A stretch of DNA of 64,000 bases from Mesonia sp. K7 (GTDB lineage Bacteria; Bacteroidota; Bacteroidia; Flavobacteriales; Flavobacteriaceae): the NCBI RefSeq assembly GCF_003233725.1, contig NZ_QKQV01000009.1:46165-110164 (forward strand), read 5' to 3'. Positions within the stretch are counted from its first letter, which is position 1; each line of letters begins with the position of its first letter. Made by a program: the position numbers and the translations under genes. Below are positions 22,966 to 31,630 of the stretch, one piece after another. The notes below the pieces were generated by a model. It saw only the letters and a program-made list of their open reading frames with translations. It was not told where the DNA came from and searched no databases.

Positions 22966-25782
22966 TTACCCTACAATATTTACAATTTTACCCGGGACTA
23001 CAATCACTTTTTTAGGTGTTCTACCCTCTAATTGCTTTTGAGTTCGTTCGTCTTGCATGACCGCTTTTTCGATCTCTTCTTTAGATAAATCGAGTGGTAA
23101 ATCAAGCGTAAAACGCATTTTTCCGTTAAAGGAAATTGGGTAATTTTTATTACTCTCTACCAAATGCTTTTCATCGAACTTCGGGTAAGCTACCCTCGAA
23201 ATACTTTCTTGATGCCCCATTTTTTGCCACAACTCTTCGGCGATATGCGGCGCATAAGGCGCAATCAGCACAGCCAAAGGCTCTAACACTTCCCGTGAAG
23301 TACATTTTTGGGCAGTGAGCTCATTTACACAAATCATAAACGTAGAAACCGAGGTATTAAAACTAAAGTTCTCGATATCTTCCGTTACTTTTTTGATGGT
23401 CTTATGTAGGGTTTTTAACGATTCTTTTGATGTTTTTTCTTCGCTTACTACGAGAGCATCATTACTATGATACAACTTCCAGAGTTTTTTTATAAAGTTA
23501 TGTACACCTGTGATTCCTGCGGTGTTCCAAGGTTTAGCTTGTTCTAACGGTCCCAAAAACATTTCGTACATACGCAAAGTGTCGGCACCAAAGTCCTCAC
23601 AAATATCATCAGGGTTAACCACGTTGTATTTTGATTTAGACATTTTTTCTACTTCACGTCCAACGATGTACTTTCCGTTTTCGTTGAGTAAGAATTCTGC
23701 CTCTTTAAATTCTGGTCGCCAATGTTTAAAAGCTTCTACATCCAACTCATTTGACAAGTTTACAAAGGAAACATCAGTATGAATTGGCTGCACTTTTCCT
23801 TCTCCTATCAAATCTTTTGAAACAAACCTGTTTTCGCCTTTTATACGATAAACAAACGCACTTTCCCCTAAAATCATCCCTTGGTTGATGAGCTTTTTAA
23901 AAGGCTCTTCTATAGGCACAAGGTTTCTGTCTTTTAAGAACTTCGTCCAAAAACGGGCGTAGAGTAAATGTCCGGTTGCATGTTCGCTACCTCCAATATA
24001 TAAATCTACGTTTTGCCAATAATCGAGTGCTTCTTGCGAAGCAAAAACCTCATCGCGAATACTGTCCTCCATATATCGGAAAAAGTACCAAGAACTTCCA
24101 GCCCAACCAGGCATGGTATTTAACTCTAATGGAAAAACCCTTTCTTCATCTATCAAATCATTACTCACCACTTCATTCTTTTCGGTATCCCAAGCCCAAA
24201 CATCAGCTCGACCCAATGGCGGTTCACCTTCTTCGGTGGGTAAATATTTTTCTACTTCGGGAAGTTGTATAGGCAAATGCTTTTCATCAATCATCTGTGG
24301 CATTCCGTCTTTGTAATAGACCGGAAATGGTTCGCCCCAATAACGCTGACGACTAAAAACGGCATCGCGTAAACGGTAATTGGTTTTTCCTTTGCCTTGA
24401 CCGAGTTTTTCTAACTCAAAAATGGCTCTTTTGGTCGCTTTTTTATAGGGTAAATCATTCAGAAAATCGGAATTGTCGATCACACAATCCTTTTCCGCGT
24501 AAGCGTTTTCTGAAATATCGATGTCCTTAAAAATATTTTTGATAGGAATATTGTAATGTTTGGCAAAATCGTAATCCCGTTGGTCTCCACAAGGAACTGC
24601 CATCACAGCACCGGTTCCGTAGCTTGCCAAGACGTAATCGCCTATCCAAATTGGGACAGGTTCTTTGGTAAACGGATGTTCGGCATAAGCACCTGTAAAT
24701 ACTCCTGAAATGGTCTTGACATCTGCCATACGGTCGCGTTCGCTACGCTTGGATGTTTTTTCGATATAAGCTTCCACCGCTTCTTTTTGATCTGGGGTGG
24801 TTATCTTTAAAACCAAGTCATGTTCGGGAGCTAACGTCATAAAAGTTGCTCCGAAAATGGTGTCTGGTCGAGTGGTAAACACCTGAACTCTGAATTCTGA
24901 ATTCTGAACTCTAAACTCAACTTCTGCTCCCACCGATTTACCAATCCAGTTGCGTTGGCTTTCTTTAAGACTTTCTGTCCAATCGATAGCATCTAAACCT
25001 TGCAACAATCTTTCCGCGTAAGCTGAAATACGCATACTCCATTGTTTCATCTTTTTACGAATCACAGGGTAGCCACCACGCTCTGAAACACCGTTAACAA
25101 TCTCGTCGTTTGCCAATACGGTACCCAATTGTGGGCACCAATTGACTTCGGTTTCTGCCAAATAGGTCAAACGGTATTTTAGTAAAATAGCTTGCTTTTC
25201 CTTATCAGCATAGTTTTTCCAGTCTTCTCCCGAAAAAGACACGACATCTTCATCACAAACCGCATTGATGTTGGCATTTCCTTCTTTAGCAAATACTTCT
25301 TCTAACTCGGCAATTGGCCTAGCTTGTTGTGCGTCGTTACAGTAATACGATTCAAAAAGCTGGATGAAAATCCACTGTGTCCATCTGTAATAATTTGGGT
25401 CGCTGGTACGTACTTCACGACTCCAATCAAAACTAAACCCCATTTTATCTAACTGTTCGCGGTAACGTGCGATATTAGTTTTGGTTGTAATCGCCGGGTG
25501 TTGCCCTGTCTGAATTGCATATTGCTCTGCCGGCAAACCAAAACTGTCGTAACCCTGCGGATGCAATACATTAAAGCCTTGATGTCTTTTAAAACGGGCA
25601 TAAATATCACTAGCGATATAACCCAGCGGATGACCAACATGTAAACCTGCTCCCGATGGATACGGAAACATATCTAACACGTAAAATTTTTGTTTATCGC
25701 TGTGATTAGAAGCTTTAAAGGTTTGGTTTTTTGCCCAATATTGTTGCCACTTGGCTTCTATTTCTTTAAAATTGTATTGCAT
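22966..25782 (-). CDS. leuS: Leucyl-tRNA synthetase
   Basis: This 938-residue class I synthetase charges tRNA-Leu and edits wrong products. The HIGH motif is HVGH at 48-51 (PSGAGLHVGHPLGY). The CP1 editing domain (about 285-480) has TTRPDTIFG and GTGAVMAVPCGDQRDYDFA, the KMSKS loop is near residue 710 (VEKMSKSKYN), and a C-terminal anticodon domain ends the protein. Length is normal for Bacteroidota. At the entry of the CP1 domain (residues about 289-300) the protein reads FRVQNSEFRVQ, encoded by five 7-bp DNA repeats. The peroxiredoxin gene lies 34 bases upstream in the same direction. Confidence 0.97.
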   Translation of the reverse strand: MQYNFKEIEAKWQQYWAKNQTFKASNHSDKQKFYVLDMFPYPSGAGLHVGHPLGYIASDIYARFKRHQGFNVLHPQGYDSFGLPAEQYAIQTGQHPAITTKTNIARYREQLDKMGFSFDWSREVRTSDPNYYRWTQWIFIQLFESYYCNDAQQARPIAELEEVFAKEGNANINAVCDEDVVSFSGEDWKNYADKEKQAILLKYRLTYLAETEVNWCPQLGTVLANDEIVNGVSERGGYPVIRKKMKQWSMRISAYAERLLQGLDAIDWTESLKESQRNWIGKSVGAEVEFRVQNSEFRVQVFTTRPDTIFGATFMTLAPEHDLVLKITTPDQKEAVEAYIEKTSKRSERDRMADVKTISGVFTGAYAEHPFTKEPVPIWIGDYVLASYGTGAVMAVPCGDQRDYDFAKHYNIPIKNIFKDIDISENAYAEKDCVIDNSDFLNDLPYKKATKRAIFELEKLGQGKGKTNYRLRDAVFSRQRYWGEPFPVYYKDGMPQMIDEKHLPIQLPEVEKYLPTEEGEPPLGRADVWAWDTEKNEVVSNDLIDEERVFPLELNTMPGWAGSSWYFFRYMEDSIRDEVFASQEALDYWQNVDLYIGGSEHATGHLLYARFWTKFLKDRNLVPIEEPFKKLINQGMILGESAFVYRIKGENRFVSKDLIGEGKVQPIHTDVSFVNLSNELDVEAFKHWRPEFKEAEFLLNENGKYIVGREVEKMSKSKYNVVNPDDICEDFGADTLRMYEMFLGPLEQAKPWNTAGITGVHNFIKKLWKLYHSNDALVVSEEKTSKESLKTLHKTIKKVTEDIENFSFNTSVSTFMICVNELTAQKCTSREVLEPLAVLIAPYAPHIAEELWQKMGHQESISRVAYPKFDEKHLVESNKNYPISFNGKMRFTLDLPLDLSKEEIEKAVMQDERTQKQLEGRTPKKVIVVPGKIVNIVG
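24884..24918. repeat. Five tandem 7-bp repeats (TGAAYTC) inside leuS
   Basis: The plus strand reads tgaactc, tgaattc, tgaattc, tgaactc, taaactc in perfect 7-bp register. Within the leuS frame they encode a repeated heptapeptide in a variable linker of the editing domain. Confidence 0.85.
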
Positions 25783-25816
25783 AAAATGGATCTCTTATTC
25801 TAAAAAGCAATAAAAA

Positions 25817-26488
25817 CTATTGTTTTATACTTTCTAAAATTTCTTTTATTGATGCTCTATTTTTATAATCTGGATCGAAGTGTTTATAAATAATTTTTCC
25901 TTCTTGGTTGATAACAAATGTTGCCGGAATAGGTAAACGAGCTTCATTATTTGCGTTGATCTCTATTAATGAACTTTGTGTTCCTTGGTTGAGTTTTTCT
26001 TGGTAATCTTCGGTTACTTCAAAAGAAACATCAAAAGCATCCATAATCACACCATCTCTATCGGAAACGATTGGAAAAGTTGCTTTTGAAAGTTCTTTGG
26101 TTTTTTCGATATTTTCTTCACTTTCTGGAGTGATTGCCAATAAGCTTACATCGGCTTCTTTTAAACTTTCCAATTCTTTTTCGAAAGTTGCCAAATGCTG
26201 GTTACAAGCCGGACACCAATAACCTCTGTAGAAAATAACTACCAAGGGACTTTCTTGATAGAGTTCTTCTAAGGTTCGTTCTTCTTGGTTGAGCGAAAAC
26301 TCTACCGCAGGAACCGTTTCCCCTACTTCTAATCCTTTTGGATTTGAGTTTTCCGAAATACCATATTGGGTAAGGTCTGCGACAACCTCTTCTTCTAACG
26401 AGTTTTCATCGTTTGTTTTTTTATCACCTTTACAGGAAATCAATACAAAAACAGCAAGCGCAGCTATTAAAAAACTTTTATAATTCAT
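25817..26488 (-). CDS. AhpC/TSA-family peroxiredoxin lipoprotein
   Basis: This 223-residue lipoprotein (VLISCKG, Cys19) has a thioredoxin-fold domain from about 55. The redox site FYRGYWCPACNQHL (about 89-102) carries a CPAC pair, as in peroxiredoxin-like and thiol-disulfide proteins. EEVVADLTQYGISENSNP is a linker. The family reduces peroxides or disulfides; here it acts in the periplasm, tethered to a membrane. The -7 box TAAATTTG is 20 bases upstream on the minus strand (26508-26515). leuS follows 34 bases downstream, so they may share a transcript. Confidence 0.85.
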   Translation of the reverse strand: MNYKSFLIAALAVFVLISCKGDKKTNDENSLEEEVVADLTQYGISENSNPKGLEVGETVPAVEFSLNQEERTLEELYQESPLVVIFYRGYWCPACNQHLATFEKELESLKEADVSLLAITPESEENIEKTKELSKATFPIVSDRDGVIMDAFDVSFEVTEDYQEKLNQGTQSSLIEINANNEARLPIPATFVINQEGKIIYKHFDPDYKNRASIKEILESIKQ

Positions 26489-26507
26489 CTTGTTTCTTTT
26501 AAGGCTA

Positions 26508-26515
26508 CAAATTTA
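26508..26515 (-). promoter_or_regulatory. -7 box of the peroxiredoxin(-leuS) unit
   Basis: The plus-strand CAAATTTA reads TAAATTTG on the minus strand, an exact TAnnTTTG match 20 bases before the ATG. Confidence 0.45.
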
Positions 26516-26547
26516 TACTTAATTCTAAGATTAGAAAAGCTGTAGCC

Positions 26548-27429
26548 TCAAAAAACAGGCTGAAGGATTTTACCCGAATACAAGACCCAAATCATCGATA
26601 AGATTGCAGAAAGGTTGATGGCGTAACCAAAAAATTTCATTTGAGACAACGTATAGGATTTATCTTTAAAAAAGAAAAGTACATCGAGCAGTAACCAAAC
26701 AGAAAATATTCCCAAAAAAGTAGATAACACAATATCTTGAAACCAATAAAAAAGTAAAAAAGACTCTATAACTAAAAGAAGAAACATCAGGATTTTAGTT
26801 TTTTTCCGACCTAAAATCGTAGCCGTAGTTTTCTTTCCCGATTGCTTATCTGGTTCAATATCCATAATTTCACCAGCAATATGAGCTTGGAAAGCAAATA
26901 AAGATAGATAGACAAAAGTTTGCCAAGGAAGTTCTGGCAGATTATTGAGCTTTACACTAAAAATTGCTGTAATCACATACCCTATTTGTATTAGGATTTC
27001 TAAAGGTGGTCTTTCTTTAATTCTAAAAGGTTTAAAATTATAAACCACATTGACAATTATCATAAAAAACAATAAAAGAAACATTTCAATACCTGATAAG
27101 AAAGTAAATAAAGCTACAAAGGGTAAAATGATTAAAATAACTTTCTTCGGTACAGATGCTAATTGGTTTTGAGAAGATTTTGCTCCAAATAAGTAGTTTC
27201 CCTTACGTTGGTTGACACTGTCCGAATAATAATCATTGTAATCATTAAGTCCGTAAACCAAATAATTTAGAGGAAAAGTCACAAAAAAAAGACCTAACCA
27301 AAACACCCAATTTTTCCAAAAATCATCTTGTAAAGCAAAAGGAACGAGGTAAATCCATATAGTTGGAAACCATAAACCCGGACGTGATATTTTTAAATCT
27401 TGTAACAATTTGCGGTAAAAAGTAATCAA
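26548..27429 (-). CDS. UbiA-family prenyltransferase
   Basis: This 293-residue integral membrane protein has eight or so helices. The prenyl-diphosphate/Mg site is GLNDYNDYYSD (about 60-70), the NDxxDxxxD form of the UbiA family. The second acidic motif is GEIMDIEPDKQSGKKTTAT (about 186-204). The family joins a prenyl chain to an aromatic or other acceptor (quinones, pigments, heme O). The acceptor is not clear, and no quinone genes are adjacent. The first in-frame start is TTG at 27429, and it overlaps a TATTTTTG word, so the real start could be slightly downstream. Confidence 0.82.
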   Translation of the reverse strand: MITFYRKLLQDLKISRPGLWFPTIWIYLVPFALQDDFWKNWVFWLGLFFVTFPLNYLVYGLNDYNDYYSDSVNQRKGNYLFGAKSSQNQLASVPKKVILIILPFVALFTFLSGIEMFLLLFFMIIVNVVYNFKPFRIKERPPLEILIQIGYVITAIFSVKLNNLPELPWQTFVYLSLFAFQAHIAGEIMDIEPDKQSGKKTTATILGRKKTKILMFLLLVIESFLLFYWFQDIVLSTFLGIFSVWLLLDVLFFFKDKSYTLSQMKFFGYAINLSAILSMIWVLYSGKILQPVF

Positions 27430-27520
27430 AAATAAAGTTGATATAAGAATATCAAAAGTTTAAACGTTTTCACTTAGAGTTTCAATTACTTTATTATTTT
27501 TACAAAAACTTAATCTATCT

Positions 27521-28399
27521 ATGAGTTCTTCTTATGAAAAGTATCAAAAGAGACGTTTGATTTCGTCTTATTTTTCAGTAGTGATAAGTATTTCTTTGGT
27601 ATTGTTCCTATTGGGTCTGTTGGGTTTACTGGTTTTAAACACCAAAAAAGTAGCCGACCATTTTAAAGAACAAATCGCTTTAACTATCTATTTAAAAGAC
27701 ACAGCAAAAGAAGTAGAGGTAAAACAGCTGGAGAAAAGCCTCGCGTTAGCTGAATACACCAAATCTACTCAATACATTTCTAAAGAAGAAGCTGCCGAAC
27801 AGCACAGCGAAGAAATAGGTGAAAACTTTATGGAATTTTTGGGCTACAACCCGTTACAAAACTCGATAGATGTTTATTTTAATGCCGATTATGTTTCGGA
27901 AGAAAAAATTGCCGAAATATCACAAGAGCTTACCAACAAAGATTTTGTAGAAGAAGTGGTTTACGACAAGCCGCTCATTGCCTTGCTTAACGACAACGTA
28001 AAAAAAATAAGCTTTTGGATCCTTATACTTAGCGGAATATTTACTTTTATTGCTGTTTTACTCATTAATAGTTCGATAAGACTTTCGGTCTATGCCAAAC
28101 GATTTACCATCAAAACCATGCAAATGGTAGGTGCTACCAAAAGCTTTATTCGTAAACCTTTTATCTGGAAAAGCATTCGATTGGGAATTATTGGCTCTAT
28201 CTTAGCTTTAATTGGTATGGCTATCATTTTATATTACCTCGACAAAAATTTTCAAGAATTGCAACTACTCGAAGACAAAGTTTTACTCGTTGGTTTATTT
28301 GCAGGTGTTTTTATCTTAGGAATTCTCATTTCTTGGTTCAGCACTTTCTTTGCCACACAACGTTTCTTAAATTTGCAAACTGACGAACTCTATTATTAA
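27521..28399 (+). CDS. ftsX: Cell-division ABC transporter permease FtsX
   Basis: This 292-residue protein has a first membrane helix (about 16-38), an extracytoplasmic domain (about 40-165) and three C-terminal helices (about 165-185, 220-245, 258-282), the FtsX layout. Motifs are VKKISFWILILSGIFTF and KTMQMVGATKSFIRKPF, the cytoplasmic loop that contacts FtsE. With FtsE it controls peptidoglycan hydrolases at the septum. ftsE is not in this window. It heads the run ftsX, DUF3098, uppP, truB, which have gaps of 9, 3 and 10 bases. Confidence 0.92.
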   Translation: MSSSYEKYQKRRLISSYFSVVISISLVLFLLGLLGLLVLNTKKVADHFKEQIALTIYLKDTAKEVEVKQLEKSLALAEYTKSTQYISKEEAAEQHSEEIGENFMEFLGYNPLQNSIDVYFNADYVSEEKIAEISQELTNKDFVEEVVYDKPLIALLNDNVKKISFWILILSGIFTFIAVLLINSSIRLSVYAKRFTIKTMQMVGATKSFIRKPFIWKSIRLGIIGSILALIGMAIILYYLDKNFQELQLLEDKVLLVGLFAGVFILGILISWFSTFFATQRFLNLQTDELYY

Positions 28400-28408
28400 A
28401 TCAGATCA

Positions 28409-28672
28409 ATGGGAGAACAAAAAAGACGAGAAGAAAAAAAACAGAAAGCAACACACGAGTTTGTCTTTGAAAAGAAAAACTACCAAGTGATGTTAATCGG
28501 GTTAGCAGTAATCGCTTTAGGCTTTATCCTCATGGCTGGTGGCGGAAGTGATGACCCCAATGTTTTCAATCCCGAAATTTTTAGTTGGCGACGCATTCGA
28601 CTAGCTCCAACCTTGGTGCTGCTCGGTTTTGGCATCGAAGTTTATGCCATCTTACTCAATCCTAAAAAATAA
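28409..28672 (+). CDS. DUF3098 small membrane protein
   Basis: This 87-residue protein has two membrane helices (about 27-45 and 66-82). The DUF3098 core is MAGGGSDDPNVFNPEIFSWR (about 43-62). Function is unknown. The gene is fixed between ftsX and uppP in this phylum, which suggests a role in envelope assembly. Confidence 0.88.
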   Translation: MGEQKRREEKKQKATHEFVFEKKNYQVMLIGLAVIALGFILMAGGGSDDPNVFNPEIFSWRRIRLAPTLVLLGFGIEVYAILLNPKK

Positions 28673-28675
28673 TCC

Positions 28676-29467
28676 ATGGACGTTTTAGACGCTCTTCTCT
28701 TGGGTATTATTCAAGGTTTAACCGAATTTTTGCCTGTTTCTTCTAGCGGTCATCTCGAATTAGGAAAAGCTATTCTTGGCGATAATAGCATCCCAGAAGA
28801 ATCACTTTTGTTTACCGTGGTCATGCATTTTGCGACAGCTTTAAGCACCATCGTCATTTTCAGAAAAGATATTATTGAAATCTTTAAAGGCATTTTCAAA
28901 TTCCAGTGGAATGAAGAAACACAATTTGCTACCAAAATTGCCATTTCGATGATTCCCGCAGCCGTTATCGGACTTTTGTTTGAAGAAGAACTAGAAGCTT
29001 TTTTTGGTGGAAATGTGATGTTTGTAGGATTTATGCTTATTGTAACTGCTGTTTTACTTTGGTTGGCCGATAAAGCAAAAAATACCGAAAAGCCTGTAAG
29101 CTACAGCAACGCTTTTGTCATTGGCATATCACAAGCCATTGCCATGTTACCTGGTATTTCGCGAAGCGGGGCAACTATTTCGACTTCGGTTTTATTGGGA
29201 AATGACAAATCTAAAGCCGCTCGTTTTTCCTTTTTGATGGTTGTGCCACTTATTTTAGGAAAAGTAGCTAAAGATATGCTCAGTGGTGATTTAACGCTCG
29301 AAGGGAGCAACTCCACAATCCTCATTGTTGGTTTTATTGCCGCTTTTGTCGCAGGTCTTGTGGCTTGCCAATGGATGATTAAACTCGTTCGTAAAAGCAA
29401 GCTCACTTACTTTGCAGTTTATTGTTTGATCGTCGGTATTATTGCGATTGTGGTAAGTAACTTCTAA
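28676..29467 (+). CDS. uppP: Undecaprenyl-diphosphatase
   Basis: This 263-residue inner-membrane phosphatase recycles undecaprenyl diphosphate, the lipid carrier of cell-wall building, and gives bacitracin tolerance. Motif one is TEFLPVSSSGHLEL (16-29) and motif two is LPGISRSGATIST (about 158-170), with several helices between. Length is normal. It lies three bases after DUF3098 and ten before truB. Confidence 0.95.
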   Translation: MDVLDALLLGIIQGLTEFLPVSSSGHLELGKAILGDNSIPEESLLFTVVMHFATALSTIVIFRKDIIEIFKGIFKFQWNEETQFATKIAISMIPAAVIGLLFEEELEAFFGGNVMFVGFMLIVTAVLLWLADKAKNTEKPVSYSNAFVIGISQAIAMLPGISRSGATISTSVLLGNDKSKAARFSFLMVVPLILGKVAKDMLSGDLTLEGSNSTILIVGFIAAFVAGLVACQWMIKLVRKSKLTYFAVYCLIVGIIAIVVSNF

Positions 29468-29477
29468 AATTTCTCTT

Positions 29478-30185
29478 TTGAAAAAACAATTTACCGCAGA
29501 AGATTTTAAAAACGGACAAATTCTATTGTTCGACAAACCTCTAGAATGGACGTCTTTTCAGTTGGTCAATAAAGTACGTTGGCTCATTAGAAAGAGCTGT
29601 GGTATCAAAAAAATAAAAGTAGGTCACGCCGGAACTTTAGATCCGCTTGCTTCTGGATTATTAATCATTTGTACTGGAAAATTCACAAAGAAAATCCAAG
29701 AACTACAAGGGCAAGAAAAGGAATATACGGGCACTTTTACATTTGGGGCAACCACACCTTCTTACGATCTCGAAACCGAAATCGATCAAACTTTTCCAAC
29801 AGCACACCTTACAGAAAAACTTTTGCAGGAAACCACACAACAATTTATTGGAAAAATTAATCAACTACCACCAGTTTTTTCGGCTTTAAAGAAAGACGGT
29901 AAACGTTTGTACGAGTACGCTCGAAAAGGCAAGGAAGTAGAAATAACTGCCCGAAAAATACATATTTCTAATTTTCAGCTAACGCAAATTGAAATCCCAA
30001 AAGTAGATTTTAAAGTTAATTGCAGTAAAGGAACTTACATTAGAAGTTTAGCCCACGATTTTGGAAAAGCTGTTAATTCTGGAGCTCACCTTTCGGCTTT
30101 ACGACGTACAAAAATTGGAGATTTTGATGTAAAAAATGCTTTCAGTATCGAAGATTTTATATCTTGTTTACCTCAAAACCCATAA
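29478..30185 (+). CDS. truB: tRNA pseudouridine-55 synthase
   Basis: This 235-residue enzyme converts U55 to pseudouridine in the T loop of tRNAs. The catalytic motif is KVGHAGTLDPLASGLL with Asp55. YDLETEID follows at about 96-103, and CSKGTYIRSLAHD at about 178-190 is the family's second signature. The start is TTG: no ATG precedes the conserved ILLFDKPLEWTSF region. It is the last tightly spaced gene of the ftsX run, and tag follows 4 bases on. Confidence 0.95.
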   Translation: MKKQFTAEDFKNGQILLFDKPLEWTSFQLVNKVRWLIRKSCGIKKIKVGHAGTLDPLASGLLIICTGKFTKKIQELQGQEKEYTGTFTFGATTPSYDLETEIDQTFPTAHLTEKLLQETTQQFIGKINQLPPVFSALKKDGKRLYEYARKGKEVEITARKIHISNFQLTQIEIPKVDFKVNCSKGTYIRSLAHDFGKAVNSGAHLSALRRTKIGDFDVKNAFSIEDFISCLPQNP

Positions 30186-30189
30186 CAAA

Positions 30190-30753
30190 ATGACTAAAAA
30201 ACGTTGCGGCTGGTGTGAAGGCGATGCGCTTTACGAAGCCTATCATGATACCGAATGGGGCGTTCCTGTTTATGACGATGCTACCCTTTTCGAATTTCTT
30301 ATTCTAGAAATCTTTCAAGCAGGTTTAAGTTGGATTACCATTCTGCGAAAGCGAGAAAACTTTCGCCAAGCTTTTGATGATTTCGACTATCATAAAATTG
30401 CCCAATATGATGAGGATAAGGTTCAAGAATTATTGCAAAATGAAGGAATTATACGTAACCAACTTAAAATAAGAGCTTCCATTACCAATGCGCAAGCTTT
30501 TATACAACTACAAAAAGAGTTTGGATCTTTTAGCAAATACATCTGGAGTTTTGTAAAAGGTAAACCTATCAAAAACAAGGTAAAGAACTATAAAGAAGCT
30601 CCGGCGACAACTGCCATTAGCGATCAATTGAGTAAAGACTTAAAAAAGCGAGGCTTTAAATTTGTAGGCTCTACGGTTATCTACGCCCATATGCAAGCTA
30701 CTGGAATGGTAAACGATCACGAAATCTCTTGTTTTCGTTACAACGAAGTATAA
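30190..30753 (+). CDS. tag: DNA-3-methyladenine glycosylase I
   Basis: This 187-residue base-excision enzyme (start ATG 30190, four bases after truB; an upstream ATG in frame lies inside truB) removes 3-methyladenine from alkylated DNA. CGWCEGDALYEAYHDTEWG carries the zinc Cys (residue 6) and the His of YHDTEWG, and NDHEISCFRY at the C-terminus carries the other zinc ligands. ILEIFQAGLSWITILRKRENFR is the helix-hairpin region. Length is normal. Confidence 0.95.
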   Translation: MTKKRCGWCEGDALYEAYHDTEWGVPVYDDATLFEFLILEIFQAGLSWITILRKRENFRQAFDDFDYHKIAQYDEDKVQELLQNEGIIRNQLKIRASITNAQAFIQLQKEFGSFSKYIWSFVKGKPIKNKVKNYKEAPATTAISDQLSKDLKKRGFKFVGSTVIYAHMQATGMVNDHEISCFRYNEV

Positions 30754-30817
30754 ATAAGTTAAAAGTAGAAAAGTTGAAGGTTTCATGTTAGATTTCTACC
30801 TCAATTTCACAAACCGC

Positions 30818-30866
30818 TTAACATTAAATTAACCTTTAGGCAATAATATCGTAACCAAAAAATAAT
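30818..30866 (+). promoter_or_regulatory. Second Pho-box-like array, before the DUF2490 gene
   Basis: TTAAC begins at 30818 and 30829 and GTAAC at 30851, with a weaker ATAAT at 30862. All are in one 11-bp register, and the position at 30840 is degenerate. The pattern (11, then 22, then 11) is the same as at 2773-2821. The distance from first half-site to -7 box is 69 bp here and 70 bp there. Confidence 0.5.
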
Positions 30867-30886
30867 GTTTGCGTCCTTTTTGTGTC

Positions 30887-30894
30887 TATTTTTG
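30887..30894 (+). promoter_or_regulatory. -7 box TATTTTTG of the DUF2490 gene
   Basis: This exact TAnnTTTG match lies 37 bases before the ATG at 30932. The TTTG at 30868-30871 is 15 bases away, which is shorter than the usual spacing and fits an activator-dependent promoter. Confidence 0.55.
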
Positions 30895-30931
30895 CCGAAA
30901 TTTTTACAGAACCATAAAGTTGGTAACCTTC

Positions 30932-31630
30932 ATGAAAAGTTTTCTTAACATAAGAGTCGGGTTGATTTTACTATTTGTAGTGGCTATTTCACAGCTTTCT
31001 AGCGCACAAGAAGAGCTCACTATTTTTACCAATGAGGAAGTTTCTTTTAAGCTCAAAGGTAAGAATGATTGGGGTTACCAATTTGGCCTTCACCACCGTA
31101 ATACAATTTATGACGAAGAAGAATCTACTTTTCTTGGCAACTTTATCGAAGTTAACCATTACACGAGTAAAAAGATTGGTGAAAACGGAAAGTTGGCAGG
31201 AGGCTTCCGCTATCGTTTTCAGAAAATATTTGATGAAGAAGCGCACGAAGAAATGCGTTTTATCCAGCAATACAGCCATATAAAACCACTTTCTACAGGT
31301 AGGTTAAACTTTAGAGTGCGTTTGGCTCAGCGTTTTAGAGAAAAAATTACTTTTAGATCACGTTACCGAATTGGCTACGAATTACCACTAAAAACCATCG
31401 AAGAAAATAGCAATCAGAAACAAATTTTTTACTTGGTAAATACTGAGATGGTTTGGGAGTTTGGAAAAAACGAATTACCAAGTTTTGGCCATCGCTTTAC
31501 CACAGGAGTTGCTTTTGAAGTGTTCAACAATGCAAAACTTACCATTACCGGTGAATACCGTCATCGCAATTACACCCAAAACCCTTATACCGAAATTCAT
31601 TTCAACACAGGTTTAAGTTTCTCACTATAA
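30932..31630 (+). CDS. DUF2490 outer-membrane protein
   Basis: The start is ATG 30932 (232 residues), giving a clean signal peptide MKSFLNIRVG...LSSAQ (about 26). A longer TTG start at 30869 would overlap the promoter. The mature protein alternates short amphipathic strands and aromatic residues (LAGGFRYRFQ, FRVRLAQRFREK, EYRHRNYTQNPY, ending FNTGLSFSL), as in small outer-membrane barrels of the DUF2490 family. Function is unknown. The promoter carries the same Pho-box-like array as the TonB receptor, so it may be a porin of the same regulon (inference). The 3' end overlaps aat by six bases. Confidence 0.8.
   Translation: MKSFLNIRVGLILLFVVAISQLSSAQEELTIFTNEEVSFKLKGKNDWGYQFGLHHRNTIYDEEESTFLGNFIEVNHYTSKKIGENGKLAGGFRYRFQKIFDEEAHEEMRFIQQYSHIKPLSTGRLNFRVRLAQRFREKITFRSRYRIGYELPLKTIEENSNQKQIFYLVNTEMVWEFGKNELPSFGHRFTTGVAFEVFNNAKLTITGEYRHRNYTQNPYTEIHFNTGLSFSL

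Noticed and set aside
24884..24918. The leuS heptamer array as a CRISPR array
   Set aside because: The units are 7 bp with no spacers and there are no cas genes; it is a simple tandem repeat.
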